Part shown: positions 6,767 through 13,562 of the stretch, one piece after another
Position numbering within the stretch: position 1 is the first letter of the stretch
Layout: each line of letters starts with the position of its first letter
Virus record (IMG/VR): IMGVR_UViG_3300045999_006958
Location: 1-21,102 of that record
From: a virus
Length of the DNA: 21,102 nucleotides
Direction: 5' to 3' (one strand)
Position numbers and translations under genes: made by a program
Notes under the pieces: generated by a model
The model's database searches: none
Seen by the model: only the letters and a program-made list of their open reading frames with translations
What the model was told of the DNA's origin: nothing

Positions 6767-7659
6767 TGGCGTATTCAGCCTGGGCCAGTTCAACCGCTTA
6801 TGCCGTTGGCGCGATTGTCCGCGCCACCAGCCTGCAGGCATCCGGCCTCGTCTTCCAATGCACCACAGCTGGCACCAGCTCCAGCGCCCAACCCGCCTGG
6901 CCAACCGACATTGGCAGCACCATCACCGATGGCACGGTTGTTTGGACGGCGATCAGCAGCGTCTACGAAGAACTGGCCGCGCTGGCACCGAGCGCCATCA
7001 TCGAACTATTTGAGATGACGCTTGACAGCGCCCTGCACGGCAGCAGTGACACCTATCGCTGGCACAACGGCTGCAACGCCAACGTCACCGGCAACATCAC
7101 TTGGAACGGCAATACCTACACCCGCCTGCCCGTCAAGGCCGACGGTTTTGAATACAGCAACACCGGCACGCTGCCGCGCCCCACACTGACCATCAGCAAC
7201 TTGGACGGCACCATGACCACGCTGCTGTTGCTGGTCAACGCCACCACACCCGGCAACGACCTCGGTGGCGCCACCGTCAAACGCATCCGCACCCTCAAGA
7301 AATACCTAGACGGCGAAACCTCCGCCGACCCACATGCCAAATTCCCCGATGAGGTCTGGTACGTGGACCGCAAAGCAAGCGAAAACCGCGACTCTGTGAG
7401 CTTCGAGCTGGCCAGCAAATTCGACCTCGCTGGCGTGATGATCCCCAAGCGCCAGATCATCGCCAACATCTGCCAGTGGCGTTACCGCAGCACCGAGTGC
7501 GGCTACACCGGCAGCAACTACTGGGACGCCAACGACAACGTGGTGGGCACGCTGGCACAGGACAAATGCGGCAAACGCCTCAGCTCCTGCAAATTACGTT
7601 TCGGCGAAGTCGCTGAATTGCCCTTCGGATCCTTCCCCGGCGCCGGTCTGACCCAATGA
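6766..7659 (+). CDS. Tail tip protein gpL-like, Fe-S cysteine set, with extra N-terminal domain
   Basis: The protein is 297 residues; lambda gpL is 232. Residues from about 80 onward match gpL: IIELFEMTLDSALHG, then TYTRLPVKADGFEYS, and LPRPTLTISNLDGTMTTLL. Four cysteines in the C-terminal part, C236, C245, C268 and C275, have C-x8-C and C-x6-C spacing (NICQWRYRSTECGYTG; DKCGKRLSSC), as in the lambda gpL [4Fe-4S] ligands, so a cluster is likely. Residues about 3-70 are an added module (WASSTAYAVGAIVRA, LVFQCTTAGTSS, PAWPTDIGS, DGTVVWTAI). It resembles small aromatic, carbohydrate-binding-like domains common in phage tail proteins. The gene ends in an ATGA overlap with gpK. The cluster is inferred from cysteine spacing only. 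Confidence 0.88.
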   Translation: MAYSAWASSTAYAVGAIVRATSLQASGLVFQCTTAGTSSSAQPAWPTDIGSTITDGTVVWTAISSVYEELAALAPSAIIELFEMTLDSALHGSSDTYRWHNGCNANVTGNITWNGNTYTRLPVKADGFEYSNTGTLPRPTLTISNLDGTMTTLLLLVNATTPGNDLGGATVKRIRTLKKYLDGETSADPHAKFPDEVWYVDRKASENRDSVSFELASKFDLAGVMIPKRQIIANICQWRYRSTECGYTGSNYWDANDNVVGTLAQDKCGKRLSSCKLRFGEVAELPFGSFPGAGLTQ

Positions 7660-8369
7660 AACTCAGCAAAGCCATCCAAGAAGCTGCCCTGGAGCACGCC
7701 AAGGCGGAATTTCCAAGGGAATCCTGCGGTCTGGTCGCCGTGGTCAAAGGCCGCAAACGGTATTTCCCCTGCCGCAACATGGCCGAAACACCAGACGAAC
7801 ACTTTGTGCTGGACCCGGCTGACTACGTTGCTGCCGAGGAACAGGGCGAAATCGTGGCGGTGGTACATAGCCACCCGAAGACCAACCACGCCCCATCCCA
7901 AGCTGACCGCGTTGCCTGCGAAAAATCTGGCCTGCCCTGGCACATCGTCAACCCTCAGACCGAACAGTGGGGCTACTGCGAGCCCGAGGGTTTCGAGCTG
8001 CCCTACGTGGGACGCGAATTCGTCTTCGGCGTTGTGGACTGCTACACCCTCTGCCGCGACTGGTACAACCGCGAATTCGGCCTCAACCTCAGCGACTACG
8101 ACCGCCGCGACCAGTTCTGGCTCAAGGGTGAGAATTTATACCTAGACAACTTCGCCAACGAGGGTTTTTACCCAATCCCCTTGGAAGAACTGCAGTACGG
8201 CGACGCGATTTTGATGCAGCTCCAGTCACCGCTGCCCAACCACGCTGCCGTCTACTTGGGCGACCAGTTGATTCTGCACCACCTACAAGGCCGACTCAGT
8301 AGCCGTGATCTGTACGGCGGTTATTATTTGAAGAGCACCGCCCGAGTCCTGCGGCATGAAAGTCGTTAA
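7656..8369 (+). CDS. Tail tip protein gpK-like: JAMM peptidase plus NlpC/P60 hydrolase
   Basis: The protein is 237 residues with two catalytic modules. Residues 1-110 form a JAB/MPN domain: E22 in PRESCGL, then VVHSHPKTNHAPSQAD with H71, H73, S81 and D84, the metal-binding HxH...S..D signature. Residues 115-237 form an NlpC/P60 domain: C129 in GVVDCYTLCRDWY is the nucleophile and H196 in PNHAAVYLG its partner, followed by LILHHLQGRLSSRDLYGGYY. In lambda-like phages this protein helps tip assembly, and its peptidase likely cuts peptidoglycan at infection. All key residues appear intact. It is coupled to gpL by ATGA and overlaps gpI by 14 bases. Confidence 0.93.
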   Translation: MKLSKAIQEAALEHAKAEFPRESCGLVAVVKGRKRYFPCRNMAETPDEHFVLDPADYVAAEEQGEIVAVVHSHPKTNHAPSQADRVACEKSGLPWHIVNPQTEQWGYCEPEGFELPYVGREFVFGVVDCYTLCRDWYNREFGLNLSDYDRRDQFWLKGENLYLDNFANEGFYPIPLEELQYGDAILMQLQSPLPNHAAVYLGDQLILHHLQGRLSSRDLYGGYYLKSTARVLRHESR

Positions 8370-9003
8370 GGTCTACGGCGCACTCCGCAAAAAGCTCGGC
8401 CAGTGCCGCTTCCAGTTTGAAGCCGACACGCCTGCCCAAGCCCTCAAGGCACTCTGCGTCAACTTTCCCGGCCTTGAAAAGTGGCTGCTGGATAGCGAGC
8501 AAGACGGTGTTGGCTACCGCGTAACAATCGGCAGAGAAAAAGTTACTGAGCAAAACGCAGTTTTGATTGCGGCACCATTTAGTGAGCGCGAAGTTTTCAG
8601 TATTACGCCTGTAATTGCTGGTGCCGGCCAAGGCGCAGGACAGATTTTTGCAGGCATCGGCCTTATTGCGCTGGCTATTGTCGCCGGTCCAGCCGGTGCT
8701 GGCTTTTTAGGTTTAGGCGCTGGCATTTTTTCGGGTGCTACAGCCGCAACTATCTCTACAACCTTGGGTCTAGTAGGAGCGTCGCTTGTTCTTGGAGGCA
8801 TTGCCCAGGCAATTTCACCTGCACCGGTGCAATCTTCTGCGTCGTTTGAACGAGGGCGCGACGCGGCAAAATTTGAGTCTTTTACGTTTTCCGGCATCGT
8901 TAACACCGCCAAGCAAGGTTTGCCCGTGCCAATCGCCTATGGGCGTGTATTTGTTGGCTCCGCTGTTCTCTCCAGCGGCCTTGATGTTGACCAACTGATA
9001 TGA
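8356..9003 (+). CDS. Tail tip assembly protein gpI-like
   Basis: The protein is 215 residues; lambda gpI is 223. It opens with a ubiquitin-like beta-grasp segment (MKVVKVYGALRKKLGQCRFQ, TPAQALKALCVNFPGLEKWL). A strand follows, VGYRVTIGREKV, then a hydrophobic Gly/Ala-rich centre (about residues 90-150: AGQIFAGIGLIALAIVAGPA) and a conserved end NTAKQGLPVPIAYGRVFVGS. This is the Lambda_tail_I pattern. gpI acts with gpK and gpJ at the tip and is thought to be lost or cleaved in the mature particle. It begins inside the end of gpK and its TGA (9001-9003) forms ATGA with the J start. The middle of the gene, about 8520-8900, is less GC-rich than the neighbouring genes. Confidence 0.9.
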   Translation: MKVVKVYGALRKKLGQCRFQFEADTPAQALKALCVNFPGLEKWLLDSEQDGVGYRVTIGREKVTEQNAVLIAAPFSEREVFSITPVIAGAGQGAGQIFAGIGLIALAIVAGPAGAGFLGLGAGIFSGATAATISTTLGLVGASLVLGGIAQAISPAPVQSSASFERGRDAAKFESFTFSGIVNTAKQGLPVPIAYGRVFVGSAVLSSGLDVDQLI

Positions 9004-12000
9004 CACGGATTGTTGGCTCTGGCGGTGGTGGCGGTGGCGGTTGCTTCCTAGGGCACACTCTTGTTGCAATTCCCGGCGGCACGCGCCGCATTGACGAGCT
9101 GCAGGCCGGTGATCTTGTCCTGAGTTTTGACGACGAGGGCAAACTGCATGAAGCCAAAATCCTCAAAGTCCACGAACACGAAGGCGAGCGCGTCATTCGT
9201 TACACGCTCTGGGGCGGCGAGCATCTTGATGCCACCCCTAACCACTGGGTCCTCAACCAGTTCAATACCTTCGTCGAAATCGACACGCTCGGTTCCGACG
9301 ACTGCCTCGTTGATGCCAACAACCACCTGCGCCCAATCGTCGGCAAAACCGAATTCTGCACTGGCACTGTCTACAACCTGACGGTCGAAGGCCACCACAC
9401 CTTCATCGCCAACAACATCCGCGTCCACAATGCCGGCCTAGGTCTCGGCATTGCTGGTGCTGGCGGCGGAGGCGGTGGCGGCGGTAAAGGCGGCGGTGGT
9501 GGCGGTGGCTCCAGCCGCACCCCAACAGAAGCCGACGACTCACTCCAGTCAGTTCAATACGCCAGCGTGCTGGATCTGCTGTGCGAAGGCGAAATTGACG
9601 GCATCGAAAACGGCGAAAAGGGTATTTATCTGGAAGGCACACCCGTCCGCGACGCCGCCAACAACGCCAACTTCGAGGGCTACACAGTCGTCACCCGCAC
9701 TGGCACGCAAGCCCAGAGTTACATCAGCAACGCGAATGGCACCGAAAGCGAGGAAGGCGTCAACGTTGAAGTTGTTAATGCCACGCCAGTTGTTCGCACC
9801 ATCACCGATTCCGATGTGGATCGTGTGCGCGTCACGCTGCAGGTCCCATCACTGCAGATCATCGAAGATGACGGCGACATTGTTGGCCACAGCGTCCAAG
9901 TCCGCATCCAAGTCCAGTACAACGCCGGCGGCTATACAACCGTTGTAGACGACACGATCAGCGGCAAAACCAGCAACCGCTATCAGCGCGACTACATGAT
10001 CCCGCTGTCTGGCGCATTCCCCGTTGACATCAAAGTCATTCGCGTCAGCGCCGACGAATCGAGCACCAAACGCCAAAACCAAACCTACTGGTTCAGCTAC
10101 ACCGAAATTATCGACGAAAAACTGCGCTACCCCAACAGCGCCCTTTGTTATCTGCGGTTTGATTCCCGCCAGTTCGACTCAATCCCGACCCGCAAGTATC
10201 TGATTCGCGGACAAAAAATCCAACTGCCCAGCAACGCCACCGTCAATACCACCACTTACCTGGGTCGCGTTACCTATTCCGGCGTCTGGGACGGCACCTT
10301 CGGCGCCGCAACTTGGTGTAACGATCCAGCTTGGTGCTTGTGGGACTTGCTGACCAACACCCGTTACGGCGCCAGCATCCCCACCAGCAGCCTGGATCGC
10401 TATGACTTCTACGCCATCAGCCAATACTGCAACGCCCTTGTTGACGACGGCAAAGGTGGCTTGGAACCACGCTTCTCCTGCAACCTGTTGATCAACAGCC
10501 GCGACGAGGTTTACAACGTCATCCAAGAGATGACCAGTCTGTTCCGTGGTATCGCGTACTACGGCGCCGGCTCGCTCGTCCTCCAGCAGGACAAACCCAC
10601 CGACTCGCAATATCTGCTGGGACCCAGCAACGTTGTTGATGGTCTTTTTATCTACAGCGGCACATCACAAAAAGCCCGCCACAGCGTCGCCACTGTTGCT
10701 TGGCAGTCCTACGACACTCTTGGCGAAGTTGAGTACGAATACATCGAAGATGCAGACGCTGTAGCCAAATACGGCATCATCAACAAAGACATCAAAGCCT
10801 TGGGCTGTTACAGCCAAGGTCAAGCTCACCGCGCTGGTAAATGGGCACTCCTTAGCGAACAAAACCTAACCGAAACTGTCACCTTCTCGGTGTCAATCGA
10901 CAGCGGCATCATCCTGCGCCCTGGAATGGTGATTGACATTGCCGACCCGATGAAGACGGGTACACGTCGCAGCGGTCGCGTCAGTTCTGCAACCACAACA
11001 GCAATAACCATCGACAACAACAGTCTGACCGTCAACGTATCTAGTAGCCCAACTATTTCGGTCTTGATGCCAACCGGCTTGGTTGAAACACGCACCATTG
11101 TTAACATTTCAGGCCGCATTATTACAGTCAACAGCGCCTTCAGCGAAGCCCCCAACGCCAACGCAATCTGGCTCATCCAAACCAGCGACATCGAAGCACA
11201 ACAGTTTCGCGTTCTTAATGTTGCTGAATCGGAAGACGGCATCTACGGCGTCACCGCCCTGCAGTACAACAGCAGCATTTACAACGCGATTGAAAGCGAC
11301 AATACTCTGACCACCCGCGACATCAGTAACCTCAGCGATCCACCTGATCCGGTCAGCAGCATTAGCGGCACTGAATACCTTTACCAAGACGGGCAAGGTG
11401 TATTTTCAGGCTTCAGTCTTAGCTGGATCAGCCCCAAGGAACGTGTTTCTGAGTTCCGCATCAAATATCGAATCGACAATGACAACTGGCAACAAATCAA
11501 TACACCATCACCATCAACAAAAATTCTTGATACACGCCCCGGAACGCTATACATCCAAATTCAGGCATACAGTTACCTGAACAAAGGCAGCACGATTGCA
11601 ACCGCGCAATTTTCGCTTGTCGGCAAAACCGCTGTCCCCGGCAACGTCCAAAACCTAAGTTTTGAGGCCATCAACGCCAACTCCGGTCGCCTGCGCTGGG
11701 ACGAGACTGTTGATCTTGATGTGAAGGTCGGCGGCAAAATCCACATCCGCCACAGCAACCTGACCGACGGCACGGCTAGCTGGAGCAACAGCGTTGACCT
11801 AATCCCCGCCAAATCCGGCAGCGCCACCGAGGCCATCATCCCGCTGGTGGAAGGCGAGGTGCTGGTCAAGTTTGAGGACGATGGAGGCCGCCAAAGCGCC
11901 AGCGAAACCAGCATCATCATCGACCTGCCCGACACGCTGGCACCGCTCACGCTAATCAACCGCCGCGAAGATCAAGACGCGCCACCATTCCAAGGTACGC

Positions 12001-12752
12001 GCACCAACGTTTTCTACAGCGACGAATTTGACGCCCTGACGCTGGATGGCTCGGAATTATTTGACACCGTGCTTGACGTGGACGCCATGGTTACGTTCGA
12101 CGTGATTGGTGACGTTCAAAGTTCCGGCAGTTACAACTTCGCCAACACCGTTGATTTTGGCAACACGTTCTCCGTTGATTTCAGCCGTTACTTCGTCACC
12201 CGTGGTTATTTTCCCAGCGACCTAATTGACAGCCGTTTGGCCGAAGTAGACACCTGGAGCGACTGGGACGGCGGTGTGATCGACGCGGTGAACGCCACCC
12301 TTGAACTCCGCAGCACTACCGACAACCCCAGCAGCAGTCCGACTTGGAGCGCATGGCAGCCGTTCGTTAATGGCACCTTCCGTGGCCGTGGCTTCCAGTT
12401 CCGCACCACACTGACCAGTCACGACATTGCCGAAAACATCCTTGTGGATGAGCTGGGTTATCTGGCCAGCGTCCAACGCCGCACCGAGCAAAGCGTCGCC
12501 GCCATCTCCGGCACCACCAATACCGGCGTGACCTTCACCCACCCGTTCTTTACTGGGACGGCCAGCATCGGCGGCTTAAATGCCTATTTGCCTAGCGTCG
12601 GCATAACGGCGCAAAACCTGCAGGCTGGCGACTACTTCCAAATCAGCGCCGTCACCGGAACCGGCTTCACCATCAGCTTCTACGACTCCAGTAACAATCC
12701 CGTAACGCGCCAGTTCACCTGGAGTGCTAGCGGATACGGGCGAGCCGGTTAA
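9000..12752 (+). CDS. Central tail tip / host-specificity protein gpJ-like with N-terminal Hint domain
   Basis: The protein is 1250 residues and starts on the ATGA shared with gpI. Order: leader MTRIVGS plus seven Gly (1-14); Hint domain C15-N144; second Gly-rich linker (145-170); and from S171 the lambda J body. The body shows SSRTPTEADDSLQSVQYASV, LDLLCEGEIDG, VRTITDSDVDRVRV, QNQTYWFSYTEIIDEKLRYP, TYSGVWDGTF, WCLWDLLTN, YAISQYCNALVDDGKGG and YSQGQAHRAGKWAL, each with a close counterpart in lambda J. About 780-965 are two fibronectin-III-like repeats. The last about 70 residues (FTHPFFTGTASIGGLN to WSASGYGRAG) are a small beta domain common in J-type C-termini. J forms the tip hub and central receptor-binding spike. 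The embedded Hint domain is not part of ordinary J. Confidence 0.92.
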   Translation: MTRIVGSGGGGGGGCFLGHTLVAIPGGTRRIDELQAGDLVLSFDDEGKLHEAKILKVHEHEGERVIRYTLWGGEHLDATPNHWVLNQFNTFVEIDTLGSDDCLVDANNHLRPIVGKTEFCTGTVYNLTVEGHHTFIANNIRVHNAGLGLGIAGAGGGGGGGGKGGGGGGGSSRTPTEADDSLQSVQYASVLDLLCEGEIDGIENGEKGIYLEGTPVRDAANNANFEGYTVVTRTGTQAQSYISNANGTESEEGVNVEVVNATPVVRTITDSDVDRVRVTLQVPSLQIIEDDGDIVGHSVQVRIQVQYNAGGYTTVVDDTISGKTSNRYQRDYMIPLSGAFPVDIKVIRVSADESSTKRQNQTYWFSYTEIIDEKLRYPNSALCYLRFDSRQFDSIPTRKYLIRGQKIQLPSNATVNTTTYLGRVTYSGVWDGTFGAATWCNDPAWCLWDLLTNTRYGASIPTSSLDRYDFYAISQYCNALVDDGKGGLEPRFSCNLLINSRDEVYNVIQEMTSLFRGIAYYGAGSLVLQQDKPTDSQYLLGPSNVVDGLFIYSGTSQKARHSVATVAWQSYDTLGEVEYEYIEDADAVAKYGIINKDIKALGCYSQGQAHRAGKWALLSEQNLTETVTFSVSIDSGIILRPGMVIDIADPMKTGTRRSGRVSSATTTAITIDNNSLTVNVSSSPTISVLMPTGLVETRTIVNISGRIITVNSAFSEAPNANAIWLIQTSDIEAQQFRVLNVAESEDGIYGVTALQYNSSIYNAIESDNTLTTRDISNLSDPPDPVSSISGTEYLYQDGQGVFSGFSLSWISPKERVSEFRIKYRIDNDNWQQINTPSPSTKILDTRPGTLYIQIQAYSYLNKGSTIATAQFSLVGKTAVPGNVQNLSFEAINANSGRLRWDETVDLDVKVGGKIHIRHSNLTDGTASWSNSVDLIPAKSGSATEAIIPLVEGEVLVKFEDDGGRQSASETSIIIDLPDTLAPLTLINRREDQDAPPFQGTRTNVFYSDEFDALTLDGSELFDTVLDVDAMVTFDVIGDVQSSGSYNFANTVDFGNTFSVDFSRYFVTRGYFPSDLIDSRLAEVDTWSDWDGGVIDAVNATLELRSTTDNPSSSPTWSAWQPFVNGTFRGRGFQFRTTLTSHDIAENILVDELGYLASVQRRTEQSVAAISGTTNTGVTFTHPFFTGTASIGGLNAYLPSVGITAQNLQAGDYFQISAVTGTGFTISFYDSSNNPVTRQFTWSASGYGRAG
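9021..9038 (+). repeat. Left copy of the in-frame direct repeat flanking the Hint domain
   Basis: GGCGGTGGTGGCGGTGGC encodes six Gly just before Cys15. An identical 18-base copy in the same reading frame is at 9492-9509. The copies are 471 bases (157 codons) apart, so recombination between them would remove the Hint domain cleanly and keep the J frame open. Confidence 0.85.
9042..9431 (+). other. Hint (intein / BIL-like) domain inside gpJ
   Basis: This is residues C15 to N144 of gpJ, 130 residues. Block A is CFLGHTLVAIPGG with the nucleophilic Cys and is followed by IDELQAGDLVLSFDDEG. Block B is LDATPNHWV, giving T79-x-x-H82. Block F is VYNLTVEGHHTFIANN and block G is IRVHN with H143-N144. 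The length fits a mini-intein or bacterial intein-like domain with no homing endonuclease. The +1 residue is Ala, not Cys/Ser/Thr, so classical splicing lacks its second nucleophile. A-type BIL domains share this trait and carry out N- or C-terminal cleavage and sometimes splicing. All first-step residues look intact, so activity is plausible but not shown. Confidence 0.9.
9492..9509 (+). repeat. Right copy of the in-frame direct repeat flanking the Hint domain
   Basis: This is identical over 18 bases to 9021-9038 and lies in the second poly-Gly linker of gpJ, just before the lambda-like J body begins at residue 171. Poly-Gly codons make some repetition expected, but the exact 18-base identity in frame is notable. 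Confidence 0.85.
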
Positions 12753-12782
12753 ACTTCTACAAGATGACTTGCGCCTGACGCT

Positions 12783-13559
12783 GTGGCACAGCACGATTAT
12801 GTGATCAGCAATGGCACAGGTGCTGCTGTCCGTTCTGATCTGAATGGTGCGCTGGGCGCCATCGCCACCAACAACAGCGGCGCCACTGAACCAACCCCCG
12901 CCTACGCCTATCAATGGTGGCCTGATACGACCACCGGCTTGCTGAAGATCCGCAATGCCGCCAACTCCGCGTGGGTGACAGTTGGCACACTGGCCTCTGC
13001 CAACCTCGGCCTGCTGACCACCACCTCCGCAGCCAGCACCTATCTCGCCTTGGCGGGCGGCACCATCACCGGCGCCCTTGAGATTGGCTCCGCTGGTTCG
13101 TTGGTATTTGAGGGCAGCACCGCTGACGGCAACGAAACCACACTGGCGGTCACGGACCCAACCACAGACCGCACGATCACGCTGCCAGATGCCACTGGTA
13201 CGGTGCCGCTGCTCGGCTTGGCGCAGAGTTATACCGCCGCTCAGCGTGGTGCGATCACTGCCCTGACCTCAGCCAGCACCGTCACTCCCGACTTTTCGCT
13301 GGCCAACAATTTCAGTCTGACCTTGGGGCATAACGCCACCTTGGCGAACCCGACCAACCTGACCGCCGGCCAAAGTGGTGTCATCTTCATCACACAAGAT
13401 GCCAGCACCGCCTATACGCTGGCGTTCGGTAGTTACTGGGACTTCAGTGGCGGCACCGCCCCTTCTGTCACGAGCACGCTGTCGGCGGTGGACTGCTTGG
13501 TCTACGCGGTCCGCAGCAGCACCAGCATCCACGCCCAACTGATCACGAACCTGAGCTGA
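12783..13559 (+). CDS. Tail fibre-like protein with C-terminal module shared with the last fibre
   Basis: The protein is 258 residues; the start is GTG at 12783, 30 bases after gpJ. The N-terminal domain (about 1-75: HDYVISNGTGAAVRSDLNGA, then YAYQWWPDTTTGLLKIRNAA) is a recognisable phage fibre N-terminal module. It is followed by a repeat-like linker (YLALAGGTITGALEIGSAGS, TTDRTITLPDATGTVPL), a style seen in trimeric fibres. Residues 149-258 (AQRGAITALT to AQLITNLS) are a beta-rich module with a close copy in the fibre gene at 20072-20569, about 60% identical by eye. It lies directly behind gpJ and probably attaches to the tip as a side fibre. Receptor specificity cannot be read from sequence. 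Confidence 0.72.
   Translation: MAQHDYVISNGTGAAVRSDLNGALGAIATNNSGATEPTPAYAYQWWPDTTTGLLKIRNAANSAWVTVGTLASANLGLLTTTSAASTYLALAGGTITGALEIGSAGSLVFEGSTADGNETTLAVTDPTTDRTITLPDATGTVPLLGLAQSYTAAQRGAITALTSASTVTPDFSLANNFSLTLGHNATLANPTNLTAGQSGVIFITQDASTAYTLAFGSYWDFSGGTAPSVTSTLSAVDCLVYAVRSSTSIHAQLITNLS
13227..13556 (+). repeat. Fibre C-terminal module, copy 1
   Basis: This encodes residues 149-258 of the first fibre. It is paralogous to 20234-20566: shared blocks include AQRGAITALT, TPDFS-ANNFS, TLANPTN, TAGQSG, ITQD and TLAFGS, and both end in AQL-TNL. The copies are about 7 kb apart. Confidence 0.85.
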
Positions 13560-13562
13560 GAC

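Noticed and set aside
9000-12752. Polymorphic toxin with Hint release domain
   Set aside because: Sequence after the Hint domain is a full lambda-J-like tip protein, not a small C-terminal toxin.
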